64,000 bases of DNA from Cytauxzoon felis (GCA_020283715.1 JAIQCW010000188.1:1-64000), one strand, 5' to 3'. Counted from the stretch's first letter, positions 11,410 to 23,688 are shown. Made by a program: numbers and translations. Notes: generated from the letters alone by a model not told the origin.

Positions 11410-11987
11410 ATTGCGAATCGAAACAATTAACCTTTTATAACTCCCAAGTTCAAGCATAAATATAACACAATTATATTATTTAATACATACAGGACTATGG
11501 ACTTATGACTTGCGGAAACAATCATACAAGTATTTAATGATTAAACAAAAAGTTAATAGATCAACAAAAAATACATGTTGCATACAGGTGAACTACATTA
11601 TGGAAATTAAACATAATGAATGATTTTAGGAATCAGGCTAATGCAAATGATATTAGACATTTATTAAGATACTGGGGTTTGAGTTCTGGAATGGACCATT
11701 GATTGAGCTTATATACACATCGATTGCATAATGTTATATTTCGTTTGTTATGCTTATTTATATGCGATTTCGTATGTATTTTTTTGAATATACATTCCAT
11801 TTGGTTTTAACTTCGGTTATCTATTTATTGGCCTTAACATTCCACCGTTGACATTTTTATTTTTGACAAATCATTTCAACTATTCACCTAACTAATTATA
11901 CTTTGGAAGAAGATCTACCAAAAAGTCATTTATACAGGTAGAAATGACCTCTGAACAGCTGATGTAAAATGGATCAATTTTATCGGA
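11410..11987. other. Intergenic, divergent promoter region
   Basis: Roughly 580 bases between the divergent valyl-tRNA synthetase and the 1,056-residue unknown gene. A 28-codon frame at 11616-11702 (MNDFRNQANANDIRHLL...) has non-random composition but I cannot assign it. An ATG at 11969 opens only a 15-codon frame ahead of the accepted start at 11988. No other structure seen. Confidence 0.45.
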
Positions 11988-14900
11988 ATGAATACCCATT
12001 TCCCGATCAACCCTAACTTTATCGCATGTTTGATGTCTTTCGTCTTCAATAAATTTGTATGGAATTTAATAATTTCCCGTAACTTTAGTTCTATACATCT
12101 CCCTCATTATTGTGGCAGCTATATAGCGTGGAATTGCTATTATAATGTGAATTTCCCGAAAGTACATCATTCAATCAGAAGAAAATATCTGCATTCATAT
12201 ATTCCTTCCGTAAATGCACTTGCTAAACATATTTGCTGTGGTGAAATAGTTTCAGGACGTCCTATCAAGCGAAATTACGATGGATCGATATTGGTCGATA
12301 TTGGTTTACCTGAAAAGATGCTTGTATCGGAAAACTCCATGATTTATATGAATGATTTTGAAAGAAAGAAATTTATAAATAAAATGAACAATTTAAGTAA
12401 CGGTTGCGTTGAAGAACTAACCGAGGAAGATGCGATTAAAAAGACATTAGAATCAGCAAGAAAATTACCATATAGAAAAAATAAGACGTATATGAAGCCT
12501 AAATATTACTATCCTAATGACTTCAAACGTAGAAAGAAATTAAAATCTAATGTCATTACTTATGATTTGGGTATTGGAGGTGAAATTCAGCCTAGGCGTA
12601 TGTCTATTCCGAAAAAATATATGAATAATGAAGTGGACAACAATATGGAGTTTTTGGTTACGCATATTGACCCGTATACAAATTATTTAAGGGGTGAATT
12701 CTTTTCTGTGGGTATTGTTGAGTCTAAGAGAAGAATATACTTGGGATTGATGATGGAATCTACAAGCCACTCTTCAGGATTTATGTCTTACACCGCAGTA
12801 ATTAGAGAGAAATCTGATAAATTATTAAAGATAGAATTACAGGATTCAAAATTTACACATTTATCCGGTTTAAATGCATTTACATTGTCTAATGAGAGTG
12901 ATAAAGTTGGCGATATTATAAAGGTAATTTAACGTTAGCTATTTGAATTATAAATTAGGTATATTTGGGTGCAGTTGATTCTGTGTTGGAGCATTTATAT
13001 GCGTTTCGCACGCAGATATCTCATAGTTTGATACAGAAGAATACGCTGAAATCAATATATGACGAAATTATAAAGTACTATATAAGATCAGGGTCATGGT
13101 TCAAAGGCGAAGTAAAGGATGTAACTGACGATTGGTTAAGGCTTAGAATATTAGGTCAGGGGGAACATAAGATTTATGCGTATTTGTTTAAGCAAGATCT
13201 TCCATATACACATTTTGAAGATATTATTTATGAGACATTCATAAGATCCAACAACCCAAATGATTACTTCAGGACCAAATCTACAGAGTCAGGTATTGGG
13301 AAGGCTAATTACTGCTACCATTATGATAATACAATATACGTCAGAATTGATGGGTATGCGTTGCCTGATAAAAATATGGAACCATACCCATTAAAGACAT
13401 TAAATAATGAAACAATTATTGTATATTTATCTTGTCGCAATGTGTATAAACCAACTGGAATAATGGAAGTTATATTTAAAAAGATGTATGTTTCCAACTA
13501 CATTTAATACTCTATTATACAGGGTTACCCAAACAATCGATGGTTTGGATCTCAAAGTTGGACTTTCTTACCCGTGCCTAGTTGTTGGTTACAATGATGG
13601 TTATATCTATTTCGCCATTAATTATAAATTTAAGGAAAACTTTACGCTAGATGATGATTATGTAATAGGTGTATTAGAATCGGATAGGAGTATGAATAAG
13701 TCTTTGGTCGGTTCTTTCGTACATGTATGTTCATATTGTTATTTTATTTTCATCATGTAGGCGCACATATCTGGTGTATGTAACTATAGGATTTTTGGTC
13801 AATTTGTTAAAGTATACAATAACCGTACTTGGGGAAATTCGTATCATTTTGATACGCTATCAAATTGGTTAAAACAATCTAAAGACGATTCATTGAATAA
13901 TGTTAACAATCTAAATATTCTGATGATGGATATTACACCCGTACCAAATCCAGATAGTCCACAAATTAGCAAGTACCTCTATTTACAGCCATTTTACACA
14001 GAATGGCCGATATTCGACTATGGTGGAATTAATAGCCCATTGTTAGACACTTATACACCCAGGTTAAAACGACAACAACAATATGCGCTGCTAGATAGAA
14101 TATCATTACACGATAATCCTAATCTTAGAAGCGACACCCCTCCCAAGGATTTAGGCACACTATACATATCTAATGCCTATCATTCGGAGGATATGATAGC
14201 TGAACCTATATACTATACAAATAACGAAGATATGAGAGATTTTTTTTTGCGTAATACATTGGATAGACCATTATATTCTTTATATCGCAGTATGTTGAAA
14301 TCAACTAACATAGATACAGAAAAAGCTATATGCGAATTTTTTGTTTACTCCGAGGGTGTAACATTCTGGGATATGTTACATAAATTAACAGATATGGAGT
14401 CGCGAAGGAGCATCAACCTGAAGGAGGCCATGCATTTTGAAAAAAGTATAAAGCAGTTGTTGCATTCGTATCATCATCTTAATATAGATGTAATTTATGA
14501 AAATTATGACAAATCTGACTTAATGTTTGCCACAATTGCGCCTAAATCCCATAATTATGGCAAATTCTTTCAAACATATGAGATCGCAAATTACCTGAAT
14601 CATATAAGAAGTGATTTTTTGATGGATGAAAATATAAGAGGTTCAATTTATAGGGCTCTAACGTTATTAATAGAACCGAAAAATCTTTTAATGAGTAAGC
14701 TTAGAGCTAAACATAGTAAAATACCAAATGATGTATTTTTCTATTTGAAAAAATCACATTTATATGATTCATTTTTTGGCATTGATGACATATCACTCCT
14801 AAGTGGTGAAAATGGCAGTTCAGGTTTGAGAATATTTGAAGGTGAACAAGATGAAGGAGATATTTCTCCTATGATGCCCTTTCCAAATATTGCCAGGGAG

Positions 14901-15303
14901 CCCAGCCTTTTTGGTCATCAATTACAACGTTATGGCCTTTGTAGGGTGCGGAGACTTTACAACAATATGTTAAGGTTAGTTATTATAACAAAATATATAA
15001 TATATTTATAGCTTCTATAAGAACCGTCTATATAAACATATATGTCCAGTAGGATTAGATGATGAGGGTGATAACTACGCTAACTACATAGATGAAACGG
15101 ATTTTGACGATCCAGAAATCTCTAGTCAATTTCAAACCTTTAAGGAAAATGATTGTCAGAACAGAACATCAAGAATAACTTTTAAGGAGTGGAAGTATTT
15201 GAATAACTACCCAAAATATGCATCTCAGGAGGACGTTATCGACTTTTTAAGGGAATCTAAGAAATATAATCCAGTTCATGGGCTTAGATTGCCAATATTA
15301 TAG
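11988..15303 (+). CDS. Conserved-looking protein of unknown function, 1,056 residues
   Basis: Five exons (11988-12923, 12959-13485, 13523-13724, 13761-14974, 15012-15303) join in phase to exactly 1,057 codons including the stop; introns are 35-37 nt. I do not recognise the family. Residues 12-30 are hydrophobic and followed by a Ser/Arg-rich stretch, compatible with a signal plus transit peptide to the apicoplast or mitochondrion. Several segments look like repeated beta-rich modules beginning with G-x-F/I-V motifs, for example HICCGEIVSGRP, LRGEFFSVGIVESK and GSWFKGEVKDVTDD, loosely reminiscent of S1/OB folds. The second half (from about 14040) is helical and charged and carries LKRQQQYALLDRIS. 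A role in an organelle translation or RNA machine is a guess. No cysteine cluster or nucleotide-binding motif was seen. Confidence 0.75.
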
Positions 15304-15362
15304 CATTTATTACACAAAATACATTTGCAAGCTACAATATATGTACCAATTGAAATTAATTA

Positions 15363-17014
15363 CTATATAAGTTTGATAAGTTCTACTAAGATGCCATTGT
15401 TATTGAATTTTAATATGGACTTCCAGTTCAAACAACTAATTTTTTTAAAGCTATTAGGGGCTATAATATACACTTCAATATGTTTATGTCTTCTTAATGA
15501 TATCAAATATTTTGAAAATTCTTTGTACTCATTGATATATTTATTCCGTAAATTTTTATTACCATAGTACATATTAGAAAATATAATTAAGTTACTACAT
15601 TCTATACCGACTTTGTCGAATTTGAGACAGTTAAATCGTATTTTAGCTTTAAGTTGATTTGTAGATGTGAGATTTTGTAATATGTCATTCGCACACTAAG
15701 TTGACTATAATTAGTTTGAGAAAATAGTGAACCTGTATATATTCACAGCATTCATCAGAACCAATCAAATTCATAGTAACCGTATGCGGCCTGATAAATG
15801 TAACTTGACTATGAAATGGCTTACATTTTCTTTATTGATGATTTTATTGCCTCATACGAATTAGAGGAATTCAACGGGAACTAATAGGCTTGGTAATTCT
15901 ACAATGACAAACGAACATTTGTTAGTGGGTAAACAGAATCATTAGGACGTGGGCTAAGGTCTACATTAAATATTTCTTGGAAATAATCACATAACGAACC
16001 GGCGAAATATGAATAAATCTCCATCAGCAACGAACCATTGTGACAAAACGGATCCCATATAGTGAAACTTTAACAGATTATATTGAAACATAATAATTAG
16101 ACGTACTCATTTTTACCATTAAGAATAACTGTTGATATGACATCCTGTGTAATGGCAGCAGCCGCAGTACATTTTAATCTATCTTCAAATGCACTAGTTT
16201 TATACCAAGGACGTTGAGTCAAATCTCCTGAAGTATTTGCCAATACCTATTTTAGCCATATTAATAATTTATGCAAAATATACCTCACATAGATCATTCT
16301 CAATTTTCACAATCAATTTTGGGGATAGGGGAAAAACTAACTATTGTGGATAATAAATAATATAAGACAAACATCTACGTTTCGCCATAATTGTTGGAAG
16401 GTCATCACCCTGTAATTGTACATATTTATGGCAATGTCGCTTTATCACTTCATGAACAATATTTTCGATCATTCCAGTATGATACAGCTGTGACTCCTTA
16501 GATATAACCTTTTTGATAAAGTATTATGTTAAGGATTGGAAACGGACTTTAATGTAAGGTTTAGGCAAGTTTACAGAAAAAGGTATAAACGAACTCCTAG
16601 TGTATAAAAAAGGATTAAAAGATTTAACAAACCACTCGGCAGCATTCAGAATCTTGATCAGAGTTTGACGCTTACTAAATCACATGGAATAAAAACACTT
16701 AATGGAATTTAAACACACTTGACCACAAATGGATCACAAATATGTATATATAATTCTTCGCATATTCGACTACATGAAATGCTTAGACACATTTATAAAC
16801 GTAGGCTAAAATACCTGCGCAATATGATGGTCCAAATGTCATCTAAGGTGACTTTGAGATCAACATAAGATTTACCACCAGTGATTGTCTTTAAAGATAA
16901 CGATAATCTATCTAATTCTTTGATTAATGAATTTTCTAAACCGGAACTAGTAAGTAACTTAACCCTTCTTAGTGATGACAAGTTAGCCCGGCTAGCGGAG
17001 GCGATAATACTCAT
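15363..17014 (-). CDS. THUMP/UPF0020-type RNA methyltransferase (RlmL/TrmN-like), probably organellar
   Basis: Likely modifies a guanine in organellar rRNA or a tRNA, using S-adenosylmethionine. Ten exons (17014-16815, 16769-16719, 16674-16548, 16508-16379, 16336-16284, 16246-16107, 16067-15917, 15880-15825, 15790-15733, 15695-15363) sum to 433 codons with every phase matching. Evidence in order: KLLTSSGLENSLIKEL (family N-terminus), a THUMP-like middle, KESQLYHTGMIENIV, the entry VLANTSGDLTQRPWYKT (family form xDTSGxxLxxRGYR), then TIWDPFCHNGSLLMEIYSY, equivalent to DPFCGSGTLLIEA, and NLIGSDE. The catalytic motif IV, usually NPPYG, reads SNMYYG, and the SAM loop G-S-G reads H-N-G, so activity may be altered. 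Introns are 33-50 nt. Substrate and organelle are inferred. Confidence 0.78.
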
Positions 17015-17306
17015 TATTCAACAAATTATATTATATTTTATTCATGATAATTCATGGCTAGAGAATTGAACAAAAGTATACCGTCACAATCAATGATATA
17101 GTAAGAAAATAACCACTCGGATATCCAACACAAAATAAATAAAATGAAATCAAATTATAATAATACAAATACACATCTAAACACAAAATTTAAATTTAAT
17201 ATTAAGATTTGTAAGACATAGTGATTAAGAAGTAGAAGGCTAATGATTATCGTTGTACCTCACAAGAATATTAAAATCTTTTCATTTATTAAAATAAGAT
17301 GGACGA

Positions 17307-19104
17307 ATGGAATATGAATTAAATGGTTCACATACTTTAATTCTTAAGAAAATATTCTTATTGTTTCGCCATGTTTCTGGCAATTTGCAAATAGTTGCAA
17401 GTGCAAGTGGGTTAAACTTATATGCACTTAACGGGTCGAATTCAGCATGGTTACACATTCAATTGGGAAAAGGATTTTTTAAAAGGATAGATTGTGATGC
17501 TTCAGGTAAAGGTGAAATCAGCGATCCATTAAGGGCTAGACATTGGGTGGTGTCAACAAAACATCTTTGCCAATCATTATCTATAGTTCGTCCCGTAGTT
17601 ATCGATTTTCTTAATATTTATAATACCGATTTATTTATTTTTTAGGTTGTACCTCCCAGTCAAAAGAATCAATTGTATAGTGCAGTATTTATGAAAGATA
17701 TTGGCACATGGGATGACATAAGGACCACGGTAGCTTTAGAGAAACTGATTTTGAAGGAAGACAAAAAATTCCCCAATCTATTATCATTTATCTTGCACTG
17801 TGCGAATCAAAATATTACAAGATCTGCAACAATATCATTTGAGGTACACTATATCTACTAACATGTATTACAAACTCATCATAGGAATATCGACTGAACA
17901 TTCCTGACGAATTGAGGTGGAACAATTGGCATTATTTGAGGATACAACCAACTGTGTTGTACAAAAGTATTAATCCCTACAGCTCTCAATTAGATGACGT
18001 ATCAATTAGTTATGATGATTATAATGAAAATATTGTGGTATGTTCATACGTACCAAAACTAAAGTTATTAACGTCAACTTAATAGTTTAACATAATTAAG
18101 ACTTCATCCCAATCATATTTGGCGTCCAAATCAAAAAAGGGTAAAAAATCTTCTGTATCTGGACAGGTTTCTATAAATAGTAGATATTTTCAAAAACTAG
18201 AACTAGGTAATATATTTACAAAATTTCACCAAAATATATAGATGATAATATACCTTATCCCAATAAGATAACTGTGGCCTTGAAAGAGCTTTTGTATTTG
18301 GTTTCCTTTTGTGGTACGACATTATATATAGAGACGATTTATTCTATAGAATCTATGAAATCACCATTGTCCCTGATTTTGAAATCGCCTGGAGACTCTG
18401 TAATTGCTCTTTTCGGGGGTGCGGTGAATGTGGCTGAATCCGTTACTGATACTATGAATATACACCAAGTGGTATCTCTCGGAACAAATCAGTTTGATCC
18501 TTCGATTAATGGTACCCATTTAGTCCGTTAGTATATTTTTAAAACGAACACAAAATTATAGAAAATAACTTTTCATGGAGCGGATCTTTGTGGATGAGTT
18601 CTATCCAAGTATGTCGACCATAATTGGGGTAATAATTAATTTAGGCTGACAGAAGTAACGAGAATACCGAGGGACAACAGGTATATAACATGAACATTGA
18701 TTATATTGCTTTAGTTGTCTATTGGTTTAAAGGAATTGAATGAAGTTGACATTTTTGGTGATGCTAGCACATCAGAAAATATTGAAGAAGATTTTGAAAA
18801 TACCAACTACACTTCTGAAATCTGGAATACAGTATCTGTTGCAGATCGTCATAATATATATAACATATTATCACTAGATTTTACGCCGTATGCTTAAACT
18901 TTGTTTAACGATAAAAGTTTAGGAACAAAGATCTGCTTACACAAGATAAAGTAAACAAGATATCGCATCATTTTGGTATATTACATATGATAATAATATT
19001 TTTGATAAACAGGAACACAAGACACCGAATTCAATGCACAGTCTCCTTTTAAAATTGACGAAAATGATGGGGATTTCTGTGATGAATTGGTCAATATATG
19101 GTAG
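17307..19104 (+). CDS. RAD9: RAD9-like subunit of the 9-1-1 DNA-damage checkpoint clamp
   Basis: Part of the Rad9-Rad1-Hus1 ring that is loaded at damaged DNA. Ten exons: 17307 to about 17585/17594, then 17646-17843, 17885-18037, 18101-18206, 18242-18526, 18562-18608, 18645-18680, 18715-18887, 18923-18975, 19013-19104. The N-terminus carries the PCNA-like fold pattern of Rad9: an SHTLILKKIFLLFRHV helix, IVASASGLNLYALNGSNSA strand pair, then later VALKELLYLVSFCGT and SPGDSVIALFGG, matching the second clamp half with its FxExKxxLxFC and PGxPxxL-type strands. The C-terminal tail is acidic and unstructured, ending DELVNIW, as Rad9 tails are. The donor of exon 1 is ambiguous: two GT sites nine bases apart are both in phase. 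The family call is from fold pattern rather than a signature motif. Confidence 0.65.
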
Positions 19105-19201
19105 TAGATTGTTTGGTTCTGGAACGTTGAACAAAAATAAGTCTTGTGCATTGAGAATCAGGAGTTATGTGTTTTATCTTTTTTTATATTTATTAATTAC
19201 T

Positions 19202-20715
19202 ATGTGGATAATTTCATTCACATTCAAACATACCTATTGCATAAAAATCCCCGGTATGTTATTACACATTTGTTCATTCAAATAAAAAGATAATAAAATA
19301 CTGAAACGCTCTTCAAATACAAGAAATACATATGAGAATGCCACTTCAAGTAATGGAATTTGGGCTTTTTCGTACACTAATAATTTTTTGTGCTCAAATC
19401 CCGCTACGATAAAAAATTATCTTAATGCACAATACGTGGGAAGATTAAAAGTTGGTATGAAATCCACCCAAAATAACTCTAGAAAAAATAAATTTAACAT
19501 GAATTCTCTTGCTATGCCCAGTTTAGGTTCCTCATGTATCAGCCGCAGTATTGGTAATATTAGTGAAACACGTTGGGAGGTCCGTCCTGATAATTCACCT
19601 ATTAAAGAATACCCTCTTAAGTCAATTGAACATTCTTCTAAATTGAAATCTAACAACATATTTATTGATAAAAGTGTCATATGCTCAATGCCATTGGATG
19701 AATATATTGTTGTTGGTGTTATTAAATCAACTCACGGGTTAAAGGGTCAACTTAACGTACGATCATATAGTAAAAATCCACAAATTCGTTTATGCGAGCC
19801 TGGATATAGGTTTATAAAGTTTCCATTTAATGATGAACGTGTAATTCCGATAAAACTCCTAGAAGGTAGGCTAATCGGTTTGAAAGATCGTTATTTGATT
19901 AAATTAGAAGGTATAGATACGGTTGATCAAGCATCCAGGATGATTGGTGCATATATTACAATTCCTCTTAGAGAAATCCCACCTCTTGATGAAAATACAT
20001 ATTATTATCGTGACTTGATTAACTTAACTGTATATTTATATAATGATGTTACAAAAACTAAACTTGGTACAATTGTTGGATACATTCATAGATCTGATTT
20101 CACTAGCCATTCAGTATGTCCCAAACAATTATTTAAATCATTCTATAGGAATATACAAGTATAACTGAAGATCTGTTGGAAGTGGAAATGGATATGCGAA
20201 TATCTCTTAAAACATTAATTGATATTACACGTAATACCAATGAAACTAAAGGAGAGCCAGTAGCCACTAAACCATTTAATATTGTAACCGATAAAGATTT
20301 AGAAGAGGCTGAAATAGTTGATGCTGAACAGGAATTGGAAAACACTTACATGCAAGGTGTACACTATATTAAATATTATGTCTGCAGCACATGCAATAGA
20401 CAATTTACAAATCATTCACGTGCATTAGCTCATGATAGGATACATTACGAGGATAATAATACAGAACGAATCGGACACAATGGAGATTTATATTGTGATG
20501 AGACCATTGAAAGACAAAAGTGTAGGATTATTAGTTTGGAAGAAATTTTGCAAGGACGTATAAAGAGGCCAATAAGGAGATTTTATATTCCATTAGTAAG
20601 GGATACTACAATAAAATATATAGATGTGCCCAACAAAAGCATTTATGTGGATCCACTTTCTATATTCATCGGCGAAGATGGTACACAGTTTCAAAGCGTT
20701 ATCCGTCCCACATGA
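19202..20715 (+). CDS. RimM-like 16S rRNA processing factor with a C2H2 zinc finger inserted in the PRC barrel
   Basis: RimM binds uS19 and helps mature the small-subunit head in bacteria and plastids; here an apicoplast or mitochondrial role is likely. Three exons (19202-19253, 19290-20113, 20149-20715) give 480 residues; bacterial RimM is about 180. After a long N-terminal extension with a hydrophobic start (MWIISFTFK), the RimM domain begins VVGVIKSTHGLKGQLNVRSY. The PRC-barrel opens with TYYYRDLINLTVY and TKLGTIVGYIHRSD, continues into TEDLLEVEM, and its last strands FYIPLVRDTTIKYIDV and KSIYV appear only after about 128 inserted residues (20191-20576). The insert holds a perfect CX2CX12HX3H finger at 20383-20445. 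All of it is one uninterrupted exon, so the insertion is not a splicing artefact. Start: the ATG at 19202 is the first after the RAD9 stop; in-frame ATGs upstream overlap RAD9. Confidence 0.8.
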
Positions 20716-21960
20716 AATGATCGGCAATTGTAAGAAATAAAGAATTTTGTGAATCTTCTCCGAATCTAAAATCCCATTTTAGTGATAATTGTAACCATAT
20801 CCGATGTGTTATATGATGCTTTGCATTTGCAACATATTCTGTCCTACGATATTCTACTTTTCCGTCGTGTCTTGATAAACATGAATTTATTGTATCTAAT
20901 AGCTAAAATTGTCATTAATTTTATGGATTTTGTGAAATTACCGATTTCAGCAGCATACAGACATATTTTTTTGTGATATGTTCAGTCTCTGACCCCCAAA
21001 CAATTTGATCGTCTATAATCTCTATACGCTTCCTGTATTCGCAAATAAATTCCGAAACGGTTATTATTTTCGTAATTGCTTTATTATCACAGTCTATAGC
21101 TCTATACTATGGATGATATAGTCTCTATTACCCTTACTTTGTGGCGGAGCATGTGTGTGATAGTGGAGCTTCTTGGTCACAGTATACAATATAATGCGGC
21201 TGTATACAATCAAATGTGACATAAACATGCGCTCTTATAGAATCTGATGTTACGGGAAACAGTAATTTGTTAATGTTAAGTTGTTTGACCAAACTTGGGC
21301 ACTTCATCCGGTCTAAAGGTTTCAGCGTGGCAGCGTGCATGAAAAAGAATTCAATGGTTTGTTTCCCTACATTTATAATTATTACATTATCACTCGAAAA
21401 TTACAATAATTCAAGTTACTACAAATATGTCCCTTGTTAAACGGTAAATTGTATATAACCTTGTTCATATGTACCATAACCGAATCGTATGTAGATTTAG
21501 AGCATCTCGAAAGTGAAATTAACGAGTCAACATCTAGGTATGCTAGTACGTTGGATATATTCTTGTGATGGATAAATGTTATCCCGCCCTCATGCCTTTC
21601 TAGTAAAACCGACTCCAAATAACACGTTAAAGGAGGCGAATCTGTAGAATTCTTTGTAACATACAATTATAAATAAAAATTACCATATATTAACAACAAA
21701 GTTTTTATTAATGTCTTTGTATCCTTACCAATCAAACGTTCATCTTTCTGTATTATTCTATCTATCAGTGGTCCGAATTCCGAGTCATTTTCAACATTCG
21801 TTTCATCCCGATATCTGATTCTCTTAACTAACTCAAATAACTCGTTTAAAAGATCTCTGTTTTTATCTAAGATTTCATATATGTTAGGTTGCACATCAGC
21901 ATTTTCTTCTCCGCATGTGCTTGTCTGTAAATCCTCGGCAGAGTTACCATCGGACTCCAT
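20699..21960 (-). CDS. F-box-like protein with unassigned C-terminal domain
   Basis: Five exons (21960-21684, 21641-21405, 21366-21138, 21101-20942, 20902-20699) join in phase to 369 codons (368 residues). Residues about 110-150 fit an F-box: ITFIHHKNISNVLAYLD followed by VDSLISLSRCSKSTYDSV, which in other proteins binds Skp1 within SCF ubiquitin ligases. The first 90 residues are acidic and helical. The C-terminal half (MHAATLKPLDRMK to the end) contains strand-rich segments such as RAHVYVTFDCIQPHYIVYCD and KKYVCMLLKSL, and no WD40, LRR or Kelch repeat that I can see. The stop codon (20701-20699) lies inside the last codons of the opposite-strand RimM-like gene. An SCF role is inferred from the F-box alone. 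Confidence 0.65.
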
Positions 21961-22047
21961 AGGGGAAATATAGAAACAAAAAATTATATATAACGAAATA
22001 AATAATAATAAATTAGTACGGCTACCCTTGAGTCGATGTGTATAGTG

Positions 22048-23688
22048 TTACTCAGCTACGATTTCAGATAACGTTTTAGAGATATTCCGGATGTTGTCAA
22101 CATCTATATTATAAATGTCACTTTGTAATATGAAGTTAAATAATTCTTCATTTATGTTGATGGGTTGTGTAAGGGCATCAAGTATTTCAGTATTTATAAA
22201 TTGTGATAGTGTTTTGATGGAAAGTGACACACACTCTTTAATTTCATCGTTGTTTTCATCTATTATTAACCAACCCTCTTCTCTTGTAGCATTATTATAA
22301 TGTGCCAATTTCCTTACTAGTGTGTAAACTGAAAGTGTTATAATGGAAGGTTTAAACCTATGGAAAGTATCATCTACAAGAGCGATTCTTGCCAATATAG
22401 AGGAAAGTATTTGATAAATGTTTTGTTGAGTTGGATCCTGCGAATAAGGGATATCGTTAGATGCGATTATTAAGTTTTGTAACATGTGTGATATAAAAGG
22501 TAGCGTAATTTTATAGTCAAGAGTGGAATATACATCAAACATTAATGATATGATTATTGACATTGATAAACCCTTATTATTGAACAAATAACATGATGTA
22601 TACTTGGTTTTAGTAAACAATTGACATACACTAGCCCATTTTAACAGTAGAGTTCTAACAGATACATTGGCTAACCCGTTGTACCGATCAGCTATAAAGT
22701 AACATGCAGCTGCTACCATATTATATATAATTTCCACTTTCAAGGAGTTATCATCTTTGAGATCGAAATAATCCAATAATCCATTATCGTTCAACTTAAT
22801 GTCATCATATTCACTTGCCTTCCGAATGTGTGAATACACAAACGTAACTATCTTTGAAATACAGTCCTTATGCTTATACATGTAACGATCCAACAAATTT
22901 ATAGCTAATGGTACAATGCCGCTTTGTACCTCATTTTTCCGAACATCCTTATTTGTTAATATTATACAAAAAATGAGAGGCATTCTACATTCTGCAAAAT
23001 GTTCCATGCCCCAATGACTCAAATATTCACCGTGATAAAATAAATCAGCATTGTAGCAATCGGCTAAAAACCCAGATCGAGCATATCTTGTATATATGGA
23101 ACGATCTATACCCCAATCTTCGGCATTTTTCATTATAGCATCAGAAGTTATAGATTTAAATAAATTCTTTATCTTACCGTCTGATTCTAATCTACTCGTA
23201 GATATAGATAGGGATTCATTGTTGATGTCCAAATCAAAACTGTTTCTTGCAGTTCCAATATCATAATCTGATATAGTATCACAAATTATAGTTGTCAAGT
23301 CTATCAAATTATCTCGCATAGGATTCAAAGATACATTAGGTGTGCTCATCAGCCCCAATATGCCAGAGTGATCATATACATCTTTGTTATGCTGAATAGT
23401 ATTTAGGTTATCACAACTTGTACGCAAAGATATCGTGTTGTAGTCCAATGGCGTGTTTGCAGGCTCTGAATAATTAGTTTGAGACGAACTATTCACGCTC
23501 TTGGTGTAACATACGTGATCCGATTTCATACCATACCAATCATCATCATTTTTATTAGACATTACATTCAATAATGCTGATTCACTACGTGTATCAGAAA
23601 AATCCTCTTCTTCACCATTGTCTGATGCCATGACACCTATGTTGTCACGACGTCTGCGATTATACTTAATAGAATTCACATCATTCAT
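22048..23688 (-). CDS. Hypothetical protein, 546 residues, helical
   Basis: Single uninterrupted exon. I do not recognise the family. The first about 150 residues are low-complexity, polar and acidic (basic patch RRRRDN near the start, then GEEEDFSDTRSES). From about residue 170 the sequence is alpha-helical with regular Leu/Ile spacing, for instance SGIVPLAINLLDRYMYKHKD and YNMVAAACYFIADRYN, which suggests an ARM/HEAT-like superhelix. Cohesin-release factor WAPL and other ARM proteins have such architecture, but no defining motif was found. Lack of introns is unusual here. Upstream lies the RPSA gene, transcribed in the same direction. Confidence 0.7.
   Translation of the reverse strand: MNDVNSIKYNRRRRDNIGVMASDNGEEEDFSDTRSESALLNVMSNKNDDDWYGMKSDHVCYTKSVNSSSQTNYSEPANTPLDYNTISLRTSCDNLNTIQHNKDVYDHSGILGLMSTPNVSLNPMRDNLIDLTTIICDTISDYDIGTARNSFDLDINNESLSISTSRLESDGKIKNLFKSITSDAIMKNAEDWGIDRSIYTRYARSGFLADCYNADLFYHGEYLSHWGMEHFAECRMPLIFCIILTNKDVRKNEVQSGIVPLAINLLDRYMYKHKDCISKIVTFVYSHIRKASEYDDIKLNDNGLLDYFDLKDDNSLKVEIIYNMVAAACYFIADRYNGLANVSVRTLLLKWASVCQLFTKTKYTSCYLFNNKGLSMSIIISLMFDVYSTLDYKITLPFISHMLQNLIIASNDIPYSQDPTQQNIYQILSSILARIALVDDTFHRFKPSIITLSVYTLVRKLAHYNNATREEGWLIIDENNDEIKECVSLSIKTLSQFINTEILDALTQPININEELFNFILQSDIYNIDVDNIRNISKTLSEIVAE

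Noticed and set aside
11616..11702. 28-codon frame in the 11410-11987 gap
   Set aside because: Too short to judge, no family pattern, no splice partner that keeps frame.
15325..15567. 80-codon plus-strand frame
   Set aside because: It is the reverse of the last exon of the methyltransferase, which joins in phase on the minus strand; the plus frame has no homology pattern.
16881..17069. 62-codon plus-strand frame
   Set aside because: It is opposite the first exon of the methyltransferase and has no partner exons.
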